From DATCVR01 sp036566745 (GTDB lineage: Bacteria > Actinomycetota > Actinomycetes > Jiangellales > Jiangellaceae), in NCBI GenBank assembly GCA_036566745.1, contig DATCVR010000190.1, positions 1 to 5,932 of the forward strand: a DNA stretch of 5,932 nucleotides. Direction: 5' to 3'. A program made the translations under genes and the position numbers. How positions within the stretch are numbered: the first letter of the stretch is position 1; the number at the start of each line of letters is the position of its first letter. This document shows, piece after piece, positions 1 through 5,362 of the stretch. The notes below the pieces were generated by a model that saw only the letters and a program-made list of their open reading frames with translations, made no database searches and was not told where the DNA came from.

Positions 1-1
1 C

Positions 2-139
2 GAGCGCTGCTTCAACCGGCTCAAGCAATGGCGCGGCATCGCGATGCGATCAGACAAGACCGCCCGCCACTACCGCGCCGCAATCACCCTCGCCGCCATC
101 CTGATCTGGATCAAGACCGACTTAATCCACACGCCCTAG
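2..139 (+). CDS. IS5-family transposase, C-terminal end (partial)
   Basis: This is the last 45 codons of a transposase that begins before the window. The reading frame opens ERCFNRLKQWRG and ends LIHTP before a TAG at 137-139. The first Glu, followed by six residues and a Lys (E-x6-K), then WRG and a DKTARHY stretch, matches the C-terminal part of the DDE signature of IS5-family transposases (known family pattern Y-x2-R-x3-E-x6-K). The Glu would be the third acidic residue of the catalytic triad that cuts and joins DNA. The remaining tail, with AAITLAAILIW, is a hydrophobic helix usual at the end of these proteins. The stop codon seems to lie in the right terminal repeat. Whether the element is intact cannot be judged, because the first two Asp residues and the left end are outside the window. 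Confidence 0.85.
   Translation, partial: ERCFNRLKQWRGIAMRSDKTARHYRAAITLAAILIWIKTDLIHTP
120..139. repeat. probable right terminal inverted repeat of the IS element
   Basis: The transposase stop sits in a segment that reads, on the minus strand, CTAGGGCGTGTGGATTAAG. IS5-type elements of actinobacteria often end in a GGGCGTGT-like repeat that includes the transposase stop, beside a short CTAG- or TA-like target; this is from memory. If so, the element ends at about 137-139. The left repeat and the target duplication are off-window, so the boundary is an inference. Confidence 0.4.
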
Positions 140-310
140 GCGCTGAGCTGGTCCGAGCACCATGGCCAGCCCGACCTCGCTGAAGTTCTTGGTGGTGATC
201 AGCGCGAGGATCGCCTCGGTGCGTTCCTTCATGGGTGTGATCGCCGTGGAGAATTCTCCGACCTTCTCCAGAAGCACCTTGCACGTGGCCGCTTCACCCT
301 GCATCGTCAC
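122..310 (-). CDS. hypothetical protein, probably 3'-truncated by the IS insertion
   Basis: I do not recognise this 62-residue ORF. It starts at GTG (310-308) or at the ATG two codons later (304-302), and the in-frame TGA upstream is only 17 codons away. Neither start has a strong Shine-Dalgarno. Third positions are nearly all G or C on this strand, which supports real coding. The product is soluble and probably helical: a Glu/Lys-rich segment at about residues 10-35 (CKVLLEKVGEF, then TPMKERTEAI), then a hydrophobic segment ILALIT and GLAMVLG at about 34-53. No signal peptide or known motif is visible. The last five codons (LGRVD) and the TAA lie in the presumed IS terminal repeat and overlap the transposase end by 18 bp, so the natural C-terminus was probably lost. 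Confidence 0.5.
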   Translation of the reverse strand: MTMQGEAATCKVLLEKVGEFSTAITPMKERTEAILALITTKNFSEVGLAMVLGPAQRLGRVD

Positions 311-324
311 GTCCGTTTCGTAGA

Positions 325-346
325 GACCGCGCCGCCCCGCGCGGTC
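325..346. other. perfect 8-bp-stem hairpin between two minus-strand genes
   Basis: GACCGCGC (325-332) and GCGCGGTC (339-346) are perfect reverse complements around a six-base loop. Flanking GTCCG (311-315) and CGGAC (346-350) could add an outer pairing. The hairpin lies 76 bp downstream of the GNAT stop and just before the small ORF start on the same strand. No T-run follows on the minus strand, so it may be a U-less terminator for the GNAT gene or a leader structure of the small ORF. Confidence 0.35.
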
Positions 347-421
347 GGACGGCTGTCACCGTAGGTCGGGCGAAGGCGCACGATGTGACCGGGTGTGATC
401 ACGCCGTGCGCGGTGGGAGGT

Positions 422-1015
422 TCAGCGGTCGGTGGCCGTCGGTATGCCGCGGTGGTGGGCCCACTCGTGGTTGAGAACCGACATGACCGTGGCGTCGACC
501 CACTCGTCGCCGTGACGGAGTGCGTCGCGCAGGACGCCCTCGGGGACGAATCCGGCCTTCTCGTAGGCCCGGCGCGCCCGCGGGTTGAAGGCGTAGACCT
601 CCAGCGAGATCCGGTGGAGGTGCAGCTGCTCGAAGCCGTACCCGACGATCAGGCGGACCGCCTCGGTGCCGAGGCCGCGGTCGCGACCGTTCGGGCCCAG
701 CAGGGTCCGGAACCCCGCGCTGCGGTTGTGCTCGTCCCAGTCGTTGAGGACGACCTCGCCGACGCACTCGCCGGTGGGCTTGTCGACCACGGCAAGGTCG
801 AGCCGGTCGGTCTGGTCGTTGCGCGTGGTGTACCAGTCCTCGAGCGTCGCCTGGGGCGTGGCGGCGGAGCCCTCGCTGCCGGTGAGCATGATGACCTCGG
901 GGTCGTCGAGGACGACACGCATCAGGGGAAGGTCGGCGGCGACGAACGGTCGCAGGATCACCTTCTCGCCAGTGAGGGTGGGCTTGACGGAGAAGTCGGT
1001 GGCGTCGTCGATCAC
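422..1015 (-). CDS. GNAT family N-acetyltransferase, RimJ/RimL type
   Basis: This 197-residue protein fits the Acetyltransf_3 (RimJ/RimL-like) branch of the GNAT superfamily, which moves an acetyl group from acetyl-CoA to an amine; the substrate cannot be told. Residues 12-24 (PTLTGEKVILRPF) are the typical opening strand of this branch. GEVVLND (86-92) and AGFRTLLGP (100-108) are the central strands. R111-D-R-G114-L-G116-T is motif A (Q/R-x-x-G-x-G/A), the acetyl-CoA pyrophosphate loop. LHRISLEVYAFNPRARRAYEKAGF (133-156) is the motif B region with the usual N-x-R-A-x-x-x-Y-E-K-x-G-F. Length is normal. The start is GTG at 1015-1013, since the next Met (residue 32) would remove the first strand. 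A promoter-like pair ends six bases before this GTG, suggesting a leaderless mRNA. The gene is divergent from the membrane-protein gene. Confidence 0.9.
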   Translation of the reverse strand: MIDDATDFSVKPTLTGEKVILRPFVAADLPLMRVVLDDPEVIMLTGSEGSAATPQATLEDWYTTRNDQTDRLDLAVVDKPTGECVGEVVLNDWDEHNRSAGFRTLLGPNGRDRGLGTEAVRLIVGYGFEQLHLHRISLEVYAFNPRARRAYEKAGFVPEGVLRDALRHGDEWVDATVMSVLNHEWAHHRGIPTATDR

Positions 1016-1021
1016 CTCGGG

Positions 1022-1050
1022 ATTGTCGCGTGTGCCAGGCAGCCCGGCAA
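1022..1050 (-). promoter_or_regulatory. candidate promoter giving a leaderless GNAT mRNA
   Basis: On the minus strand TTGCCG (1050-1045), a 17-base spacer and GACAAT (1027-1022) form a reasonable housekeeping-type -35/-10 pair. Only six bases (CCCGAG) separate the -10 from the GTG start, so transcription would begin at or next to the start codon. No convincing Shine-Dalgarno is present, which agrees with leaderless translation, common in actinobacteria. Confidence 0.45.
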
Positions 1051-1157
1051 CCGGTTTTCGCTCCCGCCCGACCGCGTCCCGGGTTGCCCGATGGACCGCT
1101 CAGGATCGACTCGCCGAGAGCACGCGAGTGTCGCCCGAAATATGAGACGACCGCATC

Positions 1158-1172
1158 ATGACTGTCAGTCAT
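1158..1172. promoter_or_regulatory. perfect 7-1-7 inverted repeat, candidate operator
   Basis: ATGACTG, a central T, and CAGTCAT form a perfect odd-length palindrome in the divergent intergenic region between the GNAT gene and the membrane-protein gene. It is A/T-richer than its surroundings and has too small a loop for a terminator. That suggests a protein-binding site, but no regulator gene is adjacent. Confidence 0.4.
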
Positions 1173-1195
1173 ATCCCGTGATCTGAGATTGCCAC

Positions 1196-1223
1196 TTCAC
1201 AGATCGAATATCGGCCCGATACT
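1196..1223 (+). promoter_or_regulatory. candidate promoter of the membrane protein/Nudix pair, overlapped by a palindrome
   Basis: TTCACA (1196-1201), 16 bases, then GATACT (1218-1223) makes a plausible housekeeping promoter about 40 bp before the ATG at 1261. A perfect 6-1-6 inverted repeat, TATCGG-C-CCGATA (1209-1221), covers the end of the spacer and part of the -10, where a bound repressor would block polymerase. Both calls are from base matches only. Confidence 0.35.
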
Positions 1224-1260
1224 GGGTCTCGGGGGCAGCTGTCGGACAGGAGACGCGCTG

Positions 1261-1848
1261 ATGCTCGCACAACTCATCCGCCAGGTCCGTTCGTTCACTC
1301 TCGCCGATGTTCGTGCACATCCCCGTGGCCGGCTGTTCGTGGTGGCTGCTGCTCTGGTCACCTATTGGGCACTCGAGTTGCCGTGGCAGACCACCAGTTA
1401 TGCCAAGGCCTGGGGTCGCGAACCGGAGATCGCCACCGGTTGGGAAGCCGAACCGAGCCGCTGGATCGCGTTCTTCGTCATCCTGATCATCGCCGTCCAG
1501 CTCTCGCCACTCGTCTTCCGGGAGCGGCTGGCGTGGCTGCTTCCACGCCGGCGCCGCGACATCCTCATCGGCATGCTGGCCGGGGTGCTGGCACTGCTCG
1601 CGCTGACGGTGTTCGCCCGCGGAGCCGACGTCGACCGCGACGGCGGGATCACGCTCACCCCCAGCTGGGGCACCTTCGCGATGCTCGGCTGCGCGGGGTT
1701 GCTGGGGTTCGCCGCCTGGCGCACGTTCGACGATGCGGGGTTCCAGGGCTGGATCCGCACCACCAGCGGCCACGTACGCGATGCCGTCCACGACATGAGG
1801 CGGCCCATCGTGAAACCCGATCGCGCGGCTGGGGAAGAGCAGCGATGA
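1261..1848 (+). CDS. four-helix membrane protein of unknown function
   Basis: This encodes 195 residues. The ATG at 1261 is chosen over upstream in-frame starts because AGGAGA (1248-1253) sits seven bases before it and the upstream codons do not look like protein. Four hydrophobic segments are visible: about 24-40 (LFVVAAALVTYWALELP), 68-86 (WIAFFVILIIAVQLSPLVF), 101-119 (ILIGMLAGVLALLALTVFA) and 136-155 (WGTFAMLGCAGLLGFAAW). An Arg cluster (95-99, PRRRR) before helix 3 and a basic C-terminal tail suggest these parts face the cytoplasm, with both ends inside. There is no cleavable signal peptide and no motif I can tie to a family. Its stop overlaps the next start (ATGA), so translation with the Nudix gene is likely coupled. 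It may be a small integral membrane protein lost from easy family recognition. Confidence 0.8.
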   Translation: MLAQLIRQVRSFTLADVRAHPRGRLFVVAAALVTYWALELPWQTTSYAKAWGREPEIATGWEAEPSRWIAFFVILIIAVQLSPLVFRERLAWLLPRRRRDILIGMLAGVLALLALTVFARGADVDRDGGITLTPSWGTFAMLGCAGLLGFAAWRTFDDAGFQGWIRTTSGHVRDAVHDMRRPIVKPDRAAGEEQR

Positions 1849-2414
1849 GTCGATGCCGGGTGAGCGGGAGCGGCCGGTGGGATCGCAACCGCGATGCGGA
1901 TCCTCGACGACGCAGGACCTCGCGGCTCGGTGAATGGCCGGACGCGGCGCACCGGTTCCATGCCCACCACGCGGCGGCTCCGAAGGCGCGACGCCTCGAG
2001 GTCGCGGTCACTGTGGTGGTGCGAGACGGCGCCGGCAGGCTCTTGCTGATTCGCGCGGTCGACACCGACCACTACTCGATCCCGGGCGGAATCCACGAGG
2101 TCGGCGAGACCATTTTCGAAGCCGCCGTCCGCGATGTCGCCGAACGGACCGGCGTCGTCGTGAAGGTCACCGGACTGGTGGGTGTCTACAGCGACCCTCG
2201 CCATGCCATCACCGTCGGCAAAGGCGAGATACGGCAGGAATTCTCGGTCTGTTTCCGGGCCACGCCCACCAGCGGTGAACCCGCTGAATCCGTCGAATCA
2301 GCCGCGGCCGTCTGGGTCGATCCGGCGGACCTCCGACACCTCACCATTCATCCGTCCGTCCGGCTTCGCATCGCGCACGGCCTCACCGACCGTGCCGAAC
2401 CGTTCTTCACGTGA
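1845..2414 (+). CDS. Nudix hydrolase with altered Nudix box
   Basis: The 189-residue product has a Nudix fold. LEVAVTVVVRDGAGRLLLIR (51-70) gives the first strands, YSIPGG (77-82) leads into the Nudix box at 82-104, and a typical tail contains VYSDPRH (114-120), IRQEFSVCFRA (129-139), VWVDPADL (156-163) and IHPSVRLRI. Nudix enzymes split nucleoside diphosphates linked to another group, using divalent metal. The box fits G-x5-E-x7-R, but the following E-U-x-E-E is D97-V-A-E100-R101, so one metal-ligand Glu is Asp and another is Arg. The substrate is unknown. The first 45 or so residues are Arg-rich and lie outside the domain. The ATG at 1845 is chosen for its ATGA overlap with the membrane gene and for GGGGAAG seven bases upstream; a GTG at 1860 is possible. 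It is convergent with the next gene, 28 bp apart. Confidence 0.88.
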   Translation: MSRCRVSGSGRWDRNRDADPRRRRTSRLGEWPDAAHRFHAHHAAAPKARRLEVAVTVVVRDGAGRLLLIRAVDTDHYSIPGGIHEVGETIFEAAVRDVAERTGVVVKVTGLVGVYSDPRHAITVGKGEIRQEFSVCFRATPTSGEPAESVESAAAVWVDPADLRHLTIHPSVRLRIAHGLTDRAEPFFT

Positions 2415-2442
2415 GAAACGAGTCCGGTCGAATCCGCTGACG

Positions 2443-2964
2443 TCATCGAGCAGGCGCTGTATTCGCCGCGACATCATGCAACACCTCACCGTCGAGGCGC
2501 ATGATCTCGATCTCGTCGAGCGCCCTGGCGCGCAACCGGCGGTAGAAGCGCAACGCGGGCTCGTTGGTGCGCAACACCCACCACTCGAGGCGGGCGCACC
2601 CACGCCGCACGGCCAGCTCCGCGAGGTGCGCGAGCAGTGCCTGGCCCAGTCCGCCGCCTCGGTGCTCGGGGCGGACGTAGAGGTCCTTGAGGTGGATGCC
2701 GCTGCGCCCGACGATGGTGCTATATGTCGGGTAGTGCAGGGCGAACCCGGCCGGCTGATCGTCGACGGTGGCCACGACCGCCTCGGCGACCGGATGCGCG
2801 CCGAACAGCGCCTCGGCCACATCGCGCGGCTGCGCCGAGACCTGCCCCGGAAACCGCTCGGCTTCGGCGAGCTCGACGATGAACCGGTGCAGCGTGTCGA
2901 CGTCGCCCGGCTCGGCGGGCCGGATGACGGGCGCGGCGAGGCTCTGGGGTGGGTGAACGTCCAT
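2443..2964 (-). CDS. GNAT family N-acetyltransferase, SSAT-like
   Basis: The 173-residue protein is a GNAT acetyltransferase of the diamine/thialysine (SSAT) type. VIRPAEPGDVDTL (13-25) is the opening strand. IHLKDLYVRPEHRGGGLGQALL (90-111) contains strand 4 and motif A, with R102-x-x-G105-x-G107 for acetyl-CoA. RLEWWVLRTNEPALRFYRRL (125-144) contains the W-x-V-x-x-x-N-E-P-A-x-x-F-Y stretch shared with SSAT, in which the Tyr is the usual general acid. The substrate could be a polyamine, a diamine or an amino-acid-like amine; this is inference. The usual LGA after FY is LRA here. The ATG at 2964 has no clear Shine-Dalgarno. The gene lies 36 bp downstream of the sigma gene on the same strand and may be cotranscribed with it. 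Its C-terminus (VLHDVAANTAPAR) runs slightly past the fold. Confidence 0.9.
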   Translation of the reverse strand: MDVHPPQSLAAPVIRPAEPGDVDTLHRFIVELAEAERFPGQVSAQPRDVAEALFGAHPVAEAVVATVDDQPAGFALHYPTYSTIVGRSGIHLKDLYVRPEHRGGGLGQALLAHLAELAVRRGCARLEWWVLRTNEPALRFYRRLRARALDEIEIMRLDGEVLHDVAANTAPAR

Positions 2965-3000
2965 GCAGGCATTGTGCCCGGCAGCCGACGGGAGCTCGCG

Positions 3001-3885
3001 TCAGTCGTCGAGGACGGCGATCTCGACCTGGCGGAGACGGTCCGGCTCGGCGATCACGTCGATCTCGGTGATCATGCCGTGCGCGAACGTGAAGCCGAGC
3101 ACCAGGGACAGCCGGCCGCGCGGGGCCATCACGAGGCCGACCGCACCGTTCACCAGGGCCGGCTGGGTGACGCGGGCCCGCACCGAGGAGGCGAGAGCGC
3201 CCTTGGCCACGGCAGCGGCGCCGCGGATGACCACGGCGGCGCGGGTGGGGACGGCCGTCTGGTCGGAGCGGAGCACCACCTCGGGATCGAGCAGTGCGAG
3301 CAGCGCCTCGAAGTCTCCGCCGCGCGTGGCGGCCAGGTAGGCGTCGACGACCCGGCGCTGGCGGGCCAGATCGGCGGCTGGCATGGGCTCGGCGCCCTTG
3401 ACCCGGCGGCGGGCACGGCTCGCGAGCTGCCGGGTCGCCGCCGGGGACCGTTCGATCATCGGGCCGATCTCGTCGAACGGCACGGCGAACATGTCGTGCA
3501 GGACGAAGGCGAGCCGCTCGGCCGGCGTCAGCGTGTCGAGCACCACGAGGAGGGCCAGCCCGACCGAGTCGGCCAGCATCGTCTCCTGCTCGGGGTCGCC
3601 GCCGTCCTCGTCGCTGGTGATCGGGTCGGGCAGGTCGACGTCGAAGGGGTCCTCGCGCCGTGACTGGCGGGCCCGCAGCAAGTTCAGGCACACCCGCCCC
3701 ACCACGGTGGTGAGCCAGCCCGCGAGGTTCTCGACACCGCTGGTGTCGGCGCGGCTGGCCCGCAACCAGGCCTCTTGGACGGCGTCGTCGGCCTCGCTCG
3801 TCGAGCCGAGCATCCGGTAGGCCACGGCCCGGAGGTGGCCGCGGTGCTCCTCGAATCGCTCCGCCAGCCAGTCGAGATCGCTCAT
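3001..3885 (-). CDS. ECF sigma factor with SnoaL-like C-terminal domain (ECF41/ECF56 type)
   Basis: This 294-residue protein directs RNA polymerase to its own promoter class. Sigma region 2 spans about 8-75, with ADDAVQEAWLR (32-42) as the conserved region 2.2 and GWLTTVVGRVCLNLLRAR before the linker. The linker carries VDLPDPI (83-89), aligning with the WLPEP motif of ECF41/SigJ, here LPDP. Region 4 is about 115-162 (LTPAERLAFVLHDMFAVPF, then AATRQLASRARRRV, the recognition helix). A SnoaL-like domain fills about 175-294, from VVDAYLAATRGGDFEALLALLDPEVVL to AEPDRL (279-284), which resembles the NPDKL motif of ECF41. In this group the fused domain replaces an anti-sigma factor, and no anti-sigma gene is seen here. 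The ATG at 3885 is supported by GAGAGA upstream and by domain length. It is divergent from the SDR gene. Confidence 0.92.
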   Translation of the reverse strand: MSDLDWLAERFEEHRGHLRAVAYRMLGSTSEADDAVQEAWLRASRADTSGVENLAGWLTTVVGRVCLNLLRARQSRREDPFDVDLPDPITSDEDGGDPEQETMLADSVGLALLVVLDTLTPAERLAFVLHDMFAVPFDEIGPMIERSPAATRQLASRARRRVKGAEPMPAADLARQRRVVDAYLAATRGGDFEALLALLDPEVVLRSDQTAVPTRAAVVIRGAAAVAKGALASSVRARVTQPALVNGAVGLVMAPRGRLSLVLGFTFAHGMITEIDVIAEPDRLRQVEIAVLDD

Positions 3886-3887
3886 CG

Positions 3888-3913
3888 GTCACATTCTCTC
3901 GTCGCGGCGTGTC
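3888..3913 (+). promoter_or_regulatory. candidate ECF41-type promoter of the SDR gene
   Basis: GTCACA (3888-3893), 16 bases, then TGTC (3910-3913) closely matches the ECF41 signature as I recall it (TGTCACA at -35, CGTC at -10, about 16 bases apart; SigJ similar). The -35 has six of seven bases and the -10 three of four. Transcription would start near 3920, leaving a leader of about 35 bases with AAGGAG at 3941-3946. The -35 lies two bases from the start of the divergent sigma gene. Confidence 0.5.
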
Positions 3914-3954
3914 AAGGCAGTAGACCGACGAACCCGTGTGAAGGAGAGGCAATC

Positions 3955-4764
3955 ATGACATCCCCCGTTCTGGTCACCGGTGGTACCGGCACCCTCGGAC
4001 GACTCGTGGTGGCGCGGCTGCGGGACGCCGGCCGTGACGTGCGGGTGCTCAGCCGCCGGCCGCATGACCCTGCCGACGGCATCGAGTACGTGACCGGTGA
4101 GCTGGCCACCGGCGAGGGGATCGAGGCCGCCGTGGAGGGTGCCGCGACCATCGTGCATTGCGCCGGTAGCGCCAAGGGCGACGAGGACAAGGCGCGGAAC
4201 CTGGTGCGCGCGGCGACACAGGCCGGGACGTCGCACCTGGTGTACATCTCCGTCGTGGGCACCGATCGGGTCCCCGTCGTGAGCGGCGTCGACCGAGCGA
4301 TGTTCGGCTACTTCGAGGCCAAGCGGGCCGCGGAGCTCATCGTGGCCGACTCAGGAGTGCCGTGGACCACGCTGCGCGCCACCCAGTTCCACGACTTCGT
4401 ACTGACGATGGTGCAGCAACTGGCCAAGATGCCGGTGGTGCCGAGCTTCGCCGGGGTTCGGTTCCAGCCGGTCGACGCCCGCGACGTGGCGACACGACTG
4501 GCCGAGCTCGCGCTCGGTGAGCCGGCCGGCCAGGTGCCCGACATCGGCGGGCCGCGGGTGTACGAGATGAAGGAGCTCGTCCGCAGCTACCTGGACGCCA
4601 CGCATCGGCACCGGCTGATCGTGCCGGTCCGGACCCCCGGCAAGGCGTCGGCCGCCTACCGGGCCGGCGCCAACCTCAGCCCCGACCGGGCCGTCGGCCG
4701 GCGAACCTGGGAGGACTTCCTGGCCGAGCACCTGCGTCAGCGCGAGTCGCTGTCCGCCGCGTGA
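3955..4764 (+). CDS. NAD(P)-binding atypical SDR (NmrA/epimerase type)
   Basis: The 269-residue protein opens with a Rossmann dinucleotide-binding strand and the glycine motif TGGTGTLG (8-15), in the T-G-x-x-G-x-x-G pattern of atypical SDR proteins. RVLSRRP (30-36), with two Arg after the second strand, suggests NADP(H). IVHCAGSA (66-73) and LVYISVVGTD (95-104) are later strands, and Y119-F-E-A-K123 matches the SDR Y-x3-K pair, so oxidoreductase or epimerase activity is possible; the substrate is unknown. PWTTLRATQFHDFV (136-149) and FQPVDARDVA (170-179) are typical of this subfamily. The ATG at 3955 follows AAGGAG by eight bases. The gene is divergent from the ECF41-like sigma factor, and oxidoreductases and epimerases are the known neighbours and targets of ECF41. 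A hairpin lies just past the stop. Confidence 0.9.
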   Translation: MTSPVLVTGGTGTLGRLVVARLRDAGRDVRVLSRRPHDPADGIEYVTGELATGEGIEAAVEGAATIVHCAGSAKGDEDKARNLVRAATQAGTSHLVYISVVGTDRVPVVSGVDRAMFGYFEAKRAAELIVADSGVPWTTLRATQFHDFVLTMVQQLAKMPVVPSFAGVRFQPVDARDVATRLAELALGEPAGQVPDIGGPRVYEMKELVRSYLDATHRHRLIVPVRTPGKASAAYRAGANLSPDRAVGRRTWEDFLAEHLRQRESLSAA

Positions 4765-4892
4765 CCGCTCGCGACGCCCGGCTGAACGACGAGCCCGGCG
4801 TCCGGGAACAGCTCGGCGAACTCGGCCGCGACGCTCGGGGTCGAGTTCAGGTCGACCTCTCCGGCAACGAGCAGCGCCGCATCGGTCGCACG
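4758..4892 (-). pseudogene. alpha/beta-hydrolase C-terminal remnant
   Basis: The minus strand here has no start codon in frame, yet it reads LLVAGEVDLNSTP, then AEFAELFPDAGLVVQPG. This strongly resembles the C-terminal part of alpha/beta-fold hydrolases. There, a strand ending in G-E-x-D-L-N holds the catalytic Asp, followed by a helix and a strand ending P-G-A-G-H with the catalytic His. Two adjacent TGA codons (4898-4893) interrupt the frame just upstream. Downstream the expected GAGHxPW is degraded to GVASGHA and runs into the SDR stop codon. Nothing of the nucleophile elbow is found nearby, so this is a fragment of about 44 codons, the rest deleted, not a working gene. The third positions still look coding, so decay may be recent. 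Confidence 0.6.
4773..4802 (+). terminator. candidate hairpin terminator after the SDR gene
   Basis: GACGCCCGGCT (4773-4783) pairs with AGCCCGGCGTC (4792-4802) across an eight-base loop, an 11-bp stem with a single C-C mismatch. It begins eight bases after the SDR stop. No T-run follows, so it would be a U-less terminator at best. It also lies inside the hydrolase remnant, so the symmetry may be coincidental. Confidence 0.35.
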
Positions 4893-4939
4893 TCATCAGC
4901 CCAGCTCGGGGACGTGCGGACGAATACTCTGGCGATCGC

Positions 4940-4965
4940 TGTCGATTTCGGGCCGGCCATCCGAC
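4940..4965 (+). promoter_or_regulatory. candidate ECF42-type promoter of the DGPF-sigma operon
   Basis: TGTCGA (4940-4945), 16 bases, then CGAC (4962-4965) matches, as I recall it, the ECF42 signature of TGTCGA at -35 and CG(A/T)C at -10. Transcription would begin near 4972, giving a leader of about 50 bases with GAGAGG at 5011-5016. The sigma factor encoded downstream is itself ECF42-like, so autoregulation is the simplest reading. Confidence 0.6.
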
Positions 4966-5023
4966 TCAGGGGTGTAGGCGACCCAGCCGGTCACGGAGAC
5001 CCGGCCACGAGAGAGGAACCACC

Positions 5024-5362
5024 ATGGCTCAGTACGCGATCCTGCTGTACAGCGACGCGACCCGCGGCACTGCCGAGGCACACGACCAGCACGCCGCCGA
5101 CCTGCGCGAGTCCGGCGCCATGGTCGCGGCGTTCGCCCTGGAGCCCGCGGACACGGCGACCACGGTCAGCGGCGACGTCGTCACCGACGGTCCGTTCGTC
5201 GACGCCAAGGAGGTCGTGGCCGGCTTCTGCGTCATCGAGGCGCCTGACCTCGACGCGGCGTTGGCGATCGCCCGCACCAATCCGTCGGCCCTGCTGGGCG
5301 GCGCTGTCGAGGTGCGACCGGTGGCCGGCGGCGTGATCGTGCCGGAGCACGCCGCCGGATGA
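5024..5362 (+). CDS. DGPF/YciI-family protein
   Basis: This 112-residue protein belongs to the YciI-related (YCII/DGPF) family, small alpha-beta proteins with a ferredoxin-like fold whose reaction is unknown. It opens with YAILLYSD (4-11). The conserved T-D-G-P-F-x-x-x-K-E stretch is VTDGPFVDAKE (53-63), GFCVIEAPDLDAALAIA (67-83) forms the second strand-helix unit, and it closes with VEVRPV (95-100). H23 lies in the helix where the family often has a His. Length is normal. The ATG at 5024 follows GAGAGG by seven bases. The stop overlaps the sigma start by ATGA, so the two are translationally coupled. DGPF proteins are the standard genomic partner of ECF42 sigma factors. An ECF42-like promoter match precedes the gene. 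Confidence 0.93.
   Translation: MAQYAILLYSDATRGTAEAHDQHAADLRESGAMVAAFALEPADTATTVSGDVVTDGPFVDAKEVVAGFCVIEAPDLDAALAIARTNPSALLGGAVEVRPVAGGVIVPEHAAG

Noticed and set aside
395..402. GTGATCAC palindrome with GG/CC flanks
   Set aside because: Only eight bases, downstream of the GNAT stop, with no promoter beside it; expected by chance in this much sequence.
395..1186. Long plus-strand frame opposite the GNAT gene
   Set aside because: It mirrors the codon bias of the minus-strand gene, gives low-complexity Val/Gly/Asp-rich protein and has no recognisable motif, while the opposite strand encodes a complete GNAT domain.
2415..2442. Possible bidirectional terminator between the convergent Nudix and GNAT genes
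   Set aside because: The only symmetry is an eight-base TGACGTCA palindrome (2438-2445) with no loop and no T-run, so there is no terminator structure to support.
2182..3663. 493-codon plus-strand frame across the Nudix end, the GNAT and the sigma gene
   Set aside because: It runs antisense to two clear genes and overlaps the end of a third. Such long antisense frames are common in high-GC DNA, and the product resembles no family.
2720..3952. 410-codon minus-strand frame overlapping the sigma gene
   Set aside because: The product is almost wholly Arg, Pro, Gly and Ala, as expected of an out-of-frame high-GC reading; the sigma factor occupies the true frame.
4761..5336. Plus-strand frame spanning the SDR stop to the DGPF gene
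   Set aside because: Its second half is the shadow of the DGPF gene in another frame (Ser/Arg/Thr/Pro-rich), and its first half corresponds to the antisense of the hydrolase remnant.
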